In this document: positions 36,073 to 46,830 of the stretch, piece after piece | How positions within the stretch are numbered: the stretch's first letter is position 1 | Layout: each line of letters opens with the position of its first letter | NCBI RefSeq assembly: GCF_000972845.2 | Contig: NC_040018.1 | Span: 4,551,022-4,615,021, forward strand | Source of the DNA: Larimichthys crocea | Taxonomy: Eukaryota > Chordata > Actinopteri > Sciaenidae | DNA: 64,000 nucleotides | Direction: 5' to 3' | Notes under the pieces: generated by a model | The model's input: the letters and a program-made list of their open reading frames with translations, nothing else | Database searches by the model: none | Told to the model about the DNA's origin: nothing | Made by a program: the position numbers and the translations under genes

Positions 36073-38117
36073 TACACACAGTTACACAAGGATAGAGATA
36101 TCAGTGAGATACCTGCTGTACACTGCATTCAATTTGATTATGATTGTGTCTTTCTATGCACACTAAAAATGTATCAGTGGAGTTTTTTGGAAAGTAATTA
36201 TGCATTTTTAACATGTAGACGCACAGCTGAGGTTTAAACCAGTCTAAGCTTCAATGAAGGTCAATCAAAATTAAAACACATTGCACAACTCTTCTCCAGT
36301 ACACTGCGCTTCACTCACCAAACAGATCTGCTATCGTTCCTTCATCAGGATGATGAATAAAGAATGGTGCACTGGAGAAGAAGAGATGTGCAATGTGTTC
36401 TAATGAAGTCAGCACTGTCCATGAGGACATTTCTGAAACTTTTTATTGCACAATTGTTTTTTTTTCTTTCTAAAAATTGTATATACTTAAGACTATCACT
36501 GCTAAATAACATTTACTTTGTCCCACAATGTGATTTATATGGCGGTGTAAGTTCTGACACATTCAGAGTCCTGAATCTCTGCCACACAGAGCTAAAATAA
36601 GATGTGATTTTCTATTTATTATCTACAAACCTGCCGCAGGCTCTTTGTCTCCTTTACCTGCCAGTAAAGTGACTCTTTGTGAGTGTGTTCCAGCCTGTAA
36701 TGGATTTAGAAGACATCCTAACACTATAGCTGCATTGCACACTTCCAACATCTAACCAAAAAGATCCGGCTGTCTTTAACCTCGAGATCTATCTGAAGTG
36801 AGGTAGCTCCGTCTCTTAATGTGCAGGATCACACACAGCGCACACGAAGAGGAGAAATGCGTCATGTCCATTTCGTCCTCAGAGTATTTGTTTGTGTTGT
36901 TGAGAGATTCAACATATGTTTCAGTCTTCCAGTGGAATTCTGATGCTTCATTTGCCCAATACGCTGCGAATGAAACCAAAGTGTCACTTCATCTTCTCGC
37001 GCATGTATTTCCTCTATGATTTTTATCTGTTCATGACTGCCCATGCGGTCCTTTGATGCTGATAATGGAGGACAACACAGCTAAGTTTCATTCATTCCAA
37101 TTCAACTCCCAGCTCGACTATGCACAATTATCACAACATATTTTATCATTATAACGGGCAGTTATTCATATATTCTGAAAATGTATACTCTGAGATGGAT
37201 AGCCAGGGAGTTTTAGCACCAAGGCTACATTTCATGAGTGACACTTCATTCAGCGGCTGTAATGCTATTCCTCTGCAATGATTGCTTTGACTTGCTGAAG
37301 TGCCCTTAATTCATCTGCACCCTTGATACAGAAAAAAAAAAATGCAAAACATATCTCAAGGACAGGATAGCATCCTACACTCGGAAAATGTGGATTATTG
37401 TTTTCAGTTCTTTAGCTGCAATTGTTTAGGAAATGATTAAACTTAATTAAAGTTAATTAAAGATATAAAATGCTACAATGGGTGAGAGGAGTGTTAATAG
37501 AGAGATCTGGCTGCAGACAAATTGTAAGGTGAATAAAATGACAAGGGAAATAAAATTAAATTAAAAAGGTGGGAGGGTGTTTGTGTGTGTGTGTGAGAGA
37601 GATGTGCAAACACTGTGACAAGAAGGCAGAGGAGATTTTTCCATGATGAGTTACTTACTCTAATACTCACACATGATTTGGTTGAATGGTTGGATCTTGA
37701 GTCTGTAATTTGAAATGATTAAAATGTCTCTGAGTAATAATTTGAGATGAATCATGCACTAACATGGAGAGCAGCGAGTCAGGACCGCGAGGGCAGAATG
37801 AATTTTAGATTTGAATAATAAAACAGCCATGCCGGTGGGCCTTAGATTCTCAGTGGGGAGGAAAAAAGTGGCCTGAGGATGGTGCCCTTAAGGAAAGATA
37901 TGTTCTTATCTAAATTTCAAGTGATTTTCAGTCAGATTTGCTTCAAGAGTGACTTAACACCGCCCGAAGATCTTGTCTTTCTGACCTCTGGTGGTTTAAC
38001 TTCTGGCTGGTGTGTTGATGGTGGTTACGAGTGCAAAAGAGCACATTTGTGACCATCAGTGGAGGATGATTCATAATAATCTGAGCAGCAACCGTAATCC
38101 TGCTGCAAGAACTAATC
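36073..38117. other. Non-coding interval
   Basis: AT-rich. A GT run lies near 37580-37594. Unique ATTA-rich sequence near 37420-37480 ('gattaaacttaattaaagtt'). No exon recognised. Confidence 0.4.
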
Positions 38118-38118
38118 C

Positions 38119-38148
38119 CACACACACACACACATATATATATATATA
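38119..38148. repeat. Compound (CA)n(TA)n microsatellite
   Basis: An alternating CA run passes directly into an alternating TA run. Confidence 0.95.
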
Positions 38149-38625
38149 AAGCTATAGCTGTGAACATACATGAACATTAGATCTTAGCAAGCCACCAGTT
38201 TTAAGCCTCAGTCAGAGGGATGGTGGAGTGCTGGAGGGAGATACAGCAGTAAGTGTAACAGTGGGAACTGACAGTTCAGAGAGGACGGTCCGCAGTCAGC
38301 CAGAAGCTGAGCTTTATGGTAAAAACTGGCAGCTGTTGTTGTCAGTATTTTGCCGTTTTAATCTCTATTTTACTTCATAAATTTACTTCATAAATTTTTT
38401 ATAAATAAAGTTTTTTCTCAAAGAAATGCTATTTTAATAATTGACGTGAAAATACTATATGAACACAGTATAAAATACAGGTTTTTCCATTAAGTGTTGC
38501 CATGAAATGTGACTGTGTTTCGCTGTACACTATAAAAAAAACCTGTTGTTTTTAATGGTGAAATACCAGCAGCTGTGTGGTATTAGTTTTTTTTTTTTAA
38601 TGTCACAGTTAAAGGATATTAGTAG

Positions 38626-38691
38626 TGTTACGTGTGGCCAGGAAGTAGGACTGTGTTTGTTTCTCCCCACCCCTTTTTCTCTCTCTCTCTT

Positions 38692-38730
<39 letters not shown>

Positions 38731-39191
38731 ACAGAGGAGACTCCAGGTGAGACTCATTGTCTCATCAGCATGAGCTTACTTAAAGAGGTGTCTCTCTCTT
38801 GTCTCTCTCTCTATCTTCCCTGCAGGTGATCCGGTGTGGAGGTGAGGCTCTGGATGCCAGGAGCCGTTTGGGTTTTGTTATTTTAGCTTTGCTTCGGGGG
38901 TTCCTTGGTAGTCCTGTTTTCGGTCTTTTCTTTTCATTTAGGTAGTGGGTTTAGGCAGGCTTAGTTTGGGAGTGGATGCTGGGTGCGACGGCCGTTGGCT
39001 GGCTCAGTGTTCTCTCTCTCGTTTTGTTTGTTTTGGCCAGGAACCTCCAACCCTTTAGTTTTGTTGTTTTCTTGGGGAATTATTTCGTTTGTTTTTGAAT
39101 TAATAAAAATTATTATTGGTTTAATGACAACTTTTGTCTTTGTTTTCTTTAAATATGTTTCGGGCCTTGCGAGCCCTTGAGGTCCGTAACA
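38626..39191 (+). mobile_element. Solo LTR of a retrotransposon (566 bp)
   Basis: It begins TGTTACG and ends CGTAACA, so the termini are the TG...CA type with a perfect 7-bp inverted repeat. It is flanked on both sides by GTAG (38622-38625 and 39192-39195), a 4-bp target duplication. Inside are a (CT)n tract and an AATAAA at about 39101-39106, consistent with an LTR polyadenylation signal in sense orientation. There is no gag, pol or second LTR, so the internal part was lost by LTR-LTR recombination. The termini suggest a Ty3/gypsy-type element (inference from end sequences). Confidence 0.83.
38678..38726. repeat. (CT)n microsatellite inside the solo LTR
   Basis: Nearly pure CT dinucleotide run with one 'ttctccctct' interruption. 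Confidence 0.95.
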
Positions 39192-39440
39192 GTAGTGTTG
39201 ATTTTAGTCATGGTTAGTGTTAGTATTCCAAATTTTACGGGATAATTTTTTTTTTCCTGCTGTTTTGCCATATAATTGACATAAAAATATCACACTAATT
39301 GCCCTGAAATATCACACTGTTTTACTGTACAATTAACAGCATAAAATACTACTTTATTCTATATAAATACCCTTAAAATGCCGTATAAATGAAAGTTTTC
39401 CATGAAATATGACTGTTTTACTGTATTGCCTTTTTAATTT

Positions 39441-40319
39441 TATTTTGAAGAAGTCGATGGTGCAGCAGCAAAAATAGAAGAATATTAATAAATGTTGTCC
39501 TGACAAAAGACCTTTGGCCATGCTCACAGATGGGAAGTCAGCGACATTTCTCTTTCTTATCCAGGGTCATCTCAGTACGAAGGGCTTTTTTTTTTCCAGA
39601 AAGCCATGAGTCTTGCTAAAATCATGAAACATTTCTTTCTTCAGTAAGCCTTGAAAGTGTGCCAGCATGCACAATACCAGGCCCGTGAAAGGAAAGGAAA
39701 ATGGAAATCAGCCATAGTTCTTTGTGAAAAAAAAAGTAGTTTAAGTCATCTTAGTAACAGCAAAGAGTCCAGTTTACTTGTGTGAGGCTCCACACACAAG
39801 AGAATATCAGCTTTTACTAAGGTGTGTGCCTTTTTTGTATGTAAACTGTGTTAAGGTGTTTCATACTGAGAGTATAAACTCAATTTAAGGATGATAGAAG
39901 TGTATACATGAGATGGTTCCATTAGAGGAACAACATGATCGTCTGAGAGGCTTTTCACTCCGTGACAAAAACCTCATGAGAATGGCATGTTACCTAGCAA
40001 CACCTCGCTGCAAAAATATAAGTATGCTTTGTGTATGTTGTTAGAGATATCAGACACCTGTAACCTAGCAACGTGTCATAATCATCTCCGCTCCGTGAGT
40101 GTTGAAAGAAAAGAAAAGGATCCGAGAGCATAACTTTCTTTGGTAACGCTTCTGTAAGGATCACAGCTGCACAGCTCGGGTCGCCAGCTGTACCTGGTGT
40201 CCGTCAGGAATTATGATCTATAAATCCTCTTTCGCTATTTATTAATCCCAGTTTTAGCCACGTTTGTGTAACTGTCAGGCAGCAGCCGCCGTCGCTGTTA
40301 AATGAAACCAATGCGGAAG
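39441..40319. other. Non-coding interval
   Basis: No exon or element recognised; poly-T and poly-A runs occur near 39588 and 39727. Confidence 0.35.
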
Positions 40320-40405
40320 AGCCAAAAAACTTCAGTTCCTCAAATGGCCACTTGAGGCTGGCTACAAAACGTGTCAATCTCCATAAGCCCCCATGTTAAA
40401 ATGCC
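40320..40405. repeat. Teleost dispersed repeat family R1, copy 3 (inverted)
   Basis: 'aacttcagttcctcaaatgg', 'ccacttgaggctggctaca' and 'ccataagcccccatgttaaa' are the reverse complement of the matching segment at 8380-8470 and 11560-11635. Confidence 0.75.
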
Positions 40406-41194
40406 ACTCATCTGTCTATTAGCTATACTAATGGTGCTAGCATGCAAACACAGTGATTGCAAGTAGCACCCTAGCATGCAATCAGCAAACTGCATCAAAT
40501 TGGTATTGGTACTGTAAAAAAAAACACAGACACATATGTAGTTTTTGCAGATTTATACATTACATAGCAAGCAGTGAAACAAGCAGCTGGGGTGAAGTGA
40601 AGAAGAAGAACTGCTGAAAAGAATACGGTACAACAAATTCTGCATTGCTTTTATGGCTTATGCAGGTTGCACAGGAGAAATGTGCAGCATCTTGGACTCG
40701 CCATGTTCAGTACTGTAGGTCTGTTGAGAAAGAGACAAGAAAAGTGAAGAGACGTGGCAAGACCAAGACACACCACTCAGAGAGAAAGCAAGTGATTCAG
40801 TATCAGCGTTAAACCATCAAATGTTTTTAATTCAACAAGGGCTTCCATGAATTTCCATCTGGGCTTTACTGAAAAACTTCTTCTTTTCTATTAACACAAC
40901 TGCAGCTTTATCACTTCAACTTCACACATTCCCTCCTTGAGTTTTTTCTTTTTCTTTCTCGGTCATGTCTGTCAATAACAGTGGGCAGTTTCCGTGATGA
41001 TAAAACTGTGAAGCTGTCGAAGCCAAATCAGGGCTACACAGAAAAATACAGTCCATGCAAGTCAAAATAAATGTCGATTTAACACAGCAAAGTGTGATTT
41101 TATGGAAAATATACAAACTGGTGATTGAAGTTTTGTAAGTAGACCATCACTGTTGATTTAGATCTAAAGTATAAAGTATATCTCTAGATTGATT

Positions 41195-41262
41195 CAATAT
41201 TTTGAAACAATAAAACATGAACATTTCCAAAGGGGGGTGAATACTTTTTCATTGGCATTGTA
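41195..41262. mobile_element. Tc1/mariner-type terminal fragment
   Basis: 'ccaaaggggggtgaatactt' followed by 'tttcattggcattgta' is the outward end of a Tc1-like element (the AAGGGGGGTGAATACTTT-CA--GCA-TGTA type). No matching inverted left end was found nearby, so only one terminus or a broken MITE remains. Confidence 0.6.
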
Positions 41263-41412
41263 TCTAATGTATCTATTTTATAAATTATATTTATATATAT
41301 TGTATCTACTGTGCGTGTTGTATGACTGATAGCAGAAAACTTTTGGGATTGTGGGGCAGGAGATTAACTGTTGTGTCGAGTTATTGGTGGAAAGAAACAT
41401 GAATAATTTGCT

Positions 41413-41497
41413 TTAACCCTCCGGGGTCCTATCAGTGATCCTGTGAATAGCTTTTGCATGGGTGATTGCTTGGATTGCTTTGACTCCAGAGGGTTAA
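41413..41497. mobile_element. piggyBac-like mini-MITE (77 bp between TTAA sites)
   Basis: TTAA (41413-41416), then CCCTCCGGGGTC, and at the other end GACTCCAGAGGG followed by TTAA (41494-41497). The 12-bp termini are inverted with two mismatches. They start with CCC, and TTAA is duplicated, both hallmarks of piggyBac-type transposition. The interior is 53 bp and non-coding. Confidence 0.72.
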
Positions 41498-41814
41498 TAT
41501 TGAAGACTAGGTTAATTTAATGGGCTTGTAATCTCAAACAACAACAAACACCCAGATACCTAAGAACTTTGTAATTCATTTATTATGGAAACTTACAGTA
41601 TACTGTACATGGATCATGTTTGAGTGTAGACAGATGTTAATCAACTCAACAGCTGTACACAGAGTGTTGAAAGAAAACTTCTGAAGACCTTCCTAGTCGT
41701 TTGTTCCAAAAAGCTTTTGGCCTGTACTGTAACTCTTATAAATTAATTTATATTATTTATTCTTAATCATCTAGTCATTCTCAAGAAAAATGTATTTAAT
41801 TTGCTTCTTGTCTT

Positions 41815-42018
41815 TGTGACACCCCTCCCATTGAGGCTGTCCTGGCTGACACAGGGGGGTCATCAGCTGACTAAGTTCACCTGACCATTAAACTATAAAA
41901 GCTGGTCACTCAAACTCTCCCTTCCTACAGCTGGATTGCATCATTTGTGTTAACCTTTGTTTTAATATATTCCTTTTGTATTAAGTATATCTCCTGCATG
42001 GACTCCCTACTTGTCACA
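41815..42018 (+). mobile_element. Possible short solo LTR
   Basis: The 204-bp interval starts TGTGACACCC and ends CTTGTCACA, with TGTGACA/TGTCACA inverted ends. It contains a TATA-like 'actataaaagctggtcactc' followed by pyrimidine-rich sequence, an LTR-like promoter layout. No target-site duplication is visible, which keeps confidence low. Confidence 0.38.
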
Positions 42019-43814
42019 AACTAGCTCAGGGAAAGGCACAACCCTCCTCAAAGGAAGGACGACGCGGAGACCACACGTGACTCTTTAGTGAAATAAAAGT
42101 CTTAATGAAAAGCTAAGTTAAGTGAGAAGCCAGTAGTGTGCGTCACGTATGGATGTGTGAACATGTACAAGCATAAAAAAACAATCAAAGTCCAACAAAC
42201 TAAGTAATAGAGGAGAGAGGCTGACTGCTCAGGCACCTCTACACATAGGTGAGCAATCACACCGACCCAGGTGCCAGAAATGACTTCTAATGAGCCAATC
42301 CCCAGATCCCTGCAACCAAACAACTTGGAAGTCAGTTATAAGGCCTAGAGGCCTTAACATCTTCGGTTAACTTCAGTATTTTTTTTAAGCTGGACATTAT
42401 TTTGTGTCGCTGTGACCAATCAGGACAACATTTTTTGAATTTGATCCAGTATTGAGCGAGGGCACCACAGACTGCAGCCACAAAACAGGCTGTAACCTAA
42501 TCCTTGCAGGCGCATGTGCGCAGCTTCACTTAGTTTAAATTAAATTTTTATATTTTCTGTACATTTTGCTTGATCTGGCCTACGATATCTCCTCTGTGGG
42601 CTGCAAACACAAGAACACCACGAGTCTCCTGTGCTTTGCAACCTCTGATTCACCCTCCTCTGCTCTCTAAATAAAGGCAGCTATCGATTCAAAGTCCTCA
42701 TCTACGTTCTTGAAATGAACTAAGTACTCAGCCATGACATTGAAATTATTTTTTATAACACAAAGCTGTACGCTTTCTGTACTTCAACACAACAAACTCT
42801 GACTTGTTTCCTGCAACAAGTCACCTCACGTCGCCCTGAAATTCCAGATCGAGACTTCTCATTGAGAGACACTTGGTAAGACACAGAGCGGATCAAGCAA
42901 ACAGTACAGAACATTACAGAGCATTATTATTCCAAGTGCAGACACTATAGGTGTGAGTTGGTCAGTGGCAAAACAAGAACTTTTGTTCCTGTTTGTTTTG
43001 ACGGTGTACAGCTGACCAACTGATTACATTGTAGCTGTTTCGTGGCTGTTGGCTGCAATGCTCGACCTCAATACTGGACCAAATTCAAAACTTGTTGCCC
43101 CCATGAGTCACTGTGACACATCACTTTGACACAAAACATGGAAGAATAAGTCCAGACTGAAAAATACCTAAATTGACCTTTTAATAATCTCACAATTTAT
43201 CACATTTAACTTCTGACCCCTTTATTTTGGTCCTGAACCCCTGGTTGAAAACCATCACTCACTCAAGTTTTTCTCTAAGTTATTGAAAATTTCGACCAAG
43301 GTACAGGTTATTTTTTCCAGAAAAACCTTCTTGGAAATTTTGAAATTGCAGAGCTGCAAAAAAAAAAAGCATTGCTAAGACAACTCTGTGGTAAAAAATA
43401 AAAATAAAAATAAAACCCAAACATCTATAATTATTAGGTGGGTGTTTTTTTGTTCATTGTGCTGCTGACATTCAATTTGTTGACAAGTGTTGCAATATTG
43501 CACCAAAGGTTGCGTATGGTCAGTGACAGCAACACGCTGGTGTCAGCGCCTCACTGTGAGCACTCTCTCAGGTATTACTGCATAATTAGTTTAGGGATTA
43601 ATTGAGTGCATCTGCTGTAGATTCTGCTGTTATTAGCAGGTAGTCTGGCATAATGGCATGTGGGAGTAATGCACTTGTAAAATGCCTTGAAGGACATGTT
43701 TGTTTTCCTCTTCTTGACAAGGACAAAAATATATACCAACTAAGAAAAAAACACAGTTAATATGATTTTTTTTTTTCGAGGAGAGGCTGAACATTTGTCA
43801 TTTGGAGAAAGTTC
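42019..43814. other. Non-coding interval
   Basis: No exon recognised. About 43555-43680 is unique ATTA-rich sequence ('tgcataattagtttagggat', 'ctggcataatggcatgtggg') resembling a conserved non-coding element. Confidence 0.4.
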
Positions 43815-43819
43815 GAAAC

Positions 43820-44041
43820 CTAATTAGAGAAATCTCGCAACAAGGAGGTAGCCAGGACCCCCAGTTCCCCACGGTGAGTTTGAGGAGGGATATCTAGGGG
43901 ATTTGTATGTAAAACAGGATCCTCCAGGGGAAGTTGTGAGGAGCGGAGGAAGAGGAGCAGTTCTTGGCCCAGACGCCCGTCATCAATACTTAGAATTGGG
44001 CAATCCATAACACGACGAAGTAAAAGATGGCACCATGAAGG
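43820..44041 (-). other. Coding-like minus-strand frame, unrecognised
   Basis: A GC-rich minus-strand frame starts just after an in-frame TAA and runs about 72 codons to TAG at 43820-43822. It includes WCHLLLRRVMDCPILS, then SSQLPLEDPVLHTNPLDIPP and a GELGVLATSLL stretch before the stop. Codon choice (CTG, CTC, CTT, TCC) and composition differ from the AT-rich surroundings, which suggests it once coded for protein. I recognise no domain. There is no clear splice acceptor in front of it. It could be a fragment of a retroelement or a processed pseudogene. Confidence 0.25.
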
Positions 44042-44884
44042 TTTGGGTTTTTATCATAGTCAAGGGCAGAAAAGCTATAAAATCAATTTATGCAGGGTGC
44101 ATCTAGATTGTTTTTCAACTTAAGACGACTGGCCTAGTTAAATGTAAGTATTTTCCACAGAACAATATGAACAAAATACACCCCCTGGGATGTGAGAGGC
44201 TCTGTTCTAGATCAAGAACTCAACAGTTACTCAACTATTTGCCGTGATTTCCAGCTCTCCGGCCCGACCCATTGTTTTTTTTGTTTTTTTTTCACAGAGC
44301 AACATATTTTAGCACATTATTATGATTTTTGACAGTGTTTTGATAATTTACCTCTCCACAAGATGCCTCTAATGAGAATCTGTGCTAATTAGCTTAATCA
44401 CTGTTGCCCCTTTCTGGCTTCGTTATCTGTCAGTTCAGGCCATTTACAGTGCCACACCATCTGTGAATGTTGGCGCAATTTTTTTGATGGCAAGGTGGAA
44501 CAGATAACATGCTGTACACCTCAGGTTTAGCAAAATATAGTGTTTTGGAAAGAAGAATTATAAAATGTATATAAAAGAACTTCCTTTGTGAGACAGTCTG
44601 CCTTTAAAAACATTTAAAGTTTCTCCTAAAACAAGGAAACCACTGTCAAATATCACAGTTGTGCTCATGTTTGGGAATATTGTCTAATACATTAATGATA
44701 AAGTAATTCAGTCTAGAGTTAACCCACAGAGTAAGCTGATTTATTTATACATTTTTCTTGATGTCATATGTAATATACCCTCAAAACTTAAATTCATAAA
44801 CTGGTTTTATGCATCTTTTGCCTTTAATTATAGTATGTGTTACTTTTAGTTCAAGTGGACTGAAATCAGATAAAAGGAGACCTT

Positions 44885-45150
44885 TTAAAATTTTGCTTAA
44901 GAGGCTGGTAAACACAAAATAACAAAGGCAGCCAAGGGTCCAGGAAAAACAAAGTCCACCATTTCAAGAAATAATTCCAATAAACAGAGGTCCAAACAAT
45001 CACAAATACAGAGCAGAGAACACTGGACTGTGTAAAAGATGCAGACTGTAGGACAGAACACAGATGACCTGACAAGTAAAATCAAGGAACAGAGGGACAA
45101 AATACAAGTGAAGACAAGATGACATGACAGGTGAAGCTAATCAGATTTCC
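44885..45150. repeat. Teleost dispersed repeat fragment
   Basis: 'ggcagccaagggtccaggaa', 'aaagtccaccatttcaagaa' and 'gacatgacaggtgaagctaa' follow the internal wording of a frequent fish repeat, probably the same family as 30555-30870. Confidence 0.45.
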
Positions 45151-45589
45151 ACCATGTCTTTATGTCTTCATTCGTGTGATTTTCTTTTATCTTTTGTACT
45201 TCACTGTAATGTAAACACATGACAATAAATAACCGTTGTGCCATAAGGCTATTTAGCACCTGTGATGCAAATTAAGAGGTGTAAAAGTTGTGTATCGACA
45301 CAAGCTTTAGACCATGAATAACTCACAGCATCTGGGTGGTTGGTAGGGATGAGTTCCTGTCATGAACTGTTTAACGTTTCATCGTCTCGCCAACACGTGA
45401 ATCCACAACAAAAAGTTACCTTTAAGTGAAAAGAACAGCAGTCAAAGAAGAAACAGAACCATGTCCGCTAAGTAGCCAATACAAGTAAAATTATCCTGAT
45501 TGCAATCCCCTCACCTCATCGTCTCCTTGCTGCCGTGCAGGAGAGATTACAGTGATCATGAAACGTGTGAAAAATGCTAAATTAAAACT

Positions 45590-45777
45590 AGTGTTTGGTT
45601 TGTCTGCTCTGGGCTACTGTGGAAGTTCAACATGACAGACTCTGTGGAAGAGTACCTATATAGAGATATAAAAGGTTTGTTCTAAGGTAACAAAACATAA
45701 AGATTCTTATTTTCAGGTGATTTTACACTAATGAAATCTGTAAATAGAGCCCTGTAAATCTAACACACTGGACCATT
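45590..45777 (-). mobile_element. MITE-like repeat (family of 13727), inverted
   Basis: 'tctgctctgggctactgtgg', 'gactctgtggaagag', 'gattcttattttcaggtgat' and 'ctaacacactggacc' make up the right-hand part of the MITE family whose left end is at 13727. Its terminus 'cacactggacc' is the reverse complement of the 14487 terminus. The left boundary is approximate. Confidence 0.6.
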
Positions 45778-46599
45778 AGGAGATTAGAGTTTAGGGAGAG
45801 AGATGTGGTCTGCTAACCTCACTAACTTTACTGGAAGTCTTTAATATCTTTCATAAAATAAAATCAGCAATATATATATATATACTTATATATTTTTTTA
45901 CACATAAAATGAAACGAAAGAGCATCGTTTGGCTCTGGGGCAGTTAATCGAGCCAGGTAAAATAAAAAATTTCACTGAGTCTGTTCAGGAGTTTGAGTGA
46001 AAGATGTAGTGAGTCCATTTGATGAAGACGAATCGTCCTTACATCTGTAGATGCTACCTGAGACAAGAAAAACCCATCAAAGAGACTTAAAAATGGGTGT
46101 ACTATCCGTTGCTGTATCCTGTTGTTGCTGGAGAAAGGTCTTTGAGGGGGCTGATGATAAAGTACCAGCAACATCCTGCTCCCCCTCTGTTTTTATCGCT
46201 TTGGTTTCATCTCTGACTTTCTAAACTGTCACTACTGACACTTTCTCTCTGCATACAGAACAACCTGAAATTCAACCGGTTAATAGTACAACTCCAGTGG
46301 CAGACATCATCTGATTTGCTCAGGATCCCCCACAAGACATCCCACAGTTCAGTGCGTGGACATGTCATTGTCAATGAAGTGATAGCTACACCTTTTGCTA
46401 ATCTTTCCTGACAAAGACAGAACAGCTTAAGGAGGAGAAGAAAGAGGTGGCTTTGTTTTCAAAAGGTCACTGATACCAAACCAAGAACTCGTCCAAAGCT
46501 GATTAATGTGAATAAGATACAAGCGAACTATCAAATAAGGAGCCAATGACAGTAAAAAGAATGGATAGAGCATGTTTGAGGTTTTCAAAGAGCCTTTTT

Positions 46600-46830
46600 G
46601 AAGCAGAAATATGTGACGCTGCCGCCATGTTGGTGGTACTGCGTCTTCCACCTCGCGTGGACCTAAGGCGGGCGCCAATGACACCTGGGTGCTCTGATAA
46701 GCCATCTGAAACAACACTCACCTGTCAATCAAAGCAGCCACGCTCTTAATTATGTGCAGCTTTAAGCCTTAATATCATTCTCTTGTCATAACAGTCTGAA
46801 TATTGAGTGTGAAACGCTGGACACTTCTTG
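46600..46830. repeat. Teleost dispersed repeat family R1, copy 4 (5' part)
   Basis: 'gctgccgccatgttggtggt', 'ccacctcgcgtggacctaag', 'cacctgtcaatcaaagcagc' and 'cacgctcttaattatgtgca' correspond to the 5' part of R1 (compare 8220-8260). It is GC-richer than its surroundings and contains CpGs. Confidence 0.65.

Larger units (their letters stand above)
38318..39440. repeat. AT-rich 'tactgtaa' repeat interrupted by a solo LTR
   Basis: On both sides of the LTR the sequence is built from words such as 'aaaactggcagctgttgttg', 'ataccagcagctgtg', 'gaaatatgactgttttactg' and 'catgaaatgtgactgtg'. This is a known style of teleost repeat composed of short inverted 'tactgtaaaat' and 'ggcagctg' motifs. The LTR insertion at 38626-39191 separates two halves that read as one element. 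Confidence 0.5.

Noticed and set aside
35794..36237. 147-codon plus-strand open frame
   Set aside because: It runs across the right end of hAT element B, the right end of hAT A and the second half of a SINE, so it is a composite of unrelated mobile sequence.
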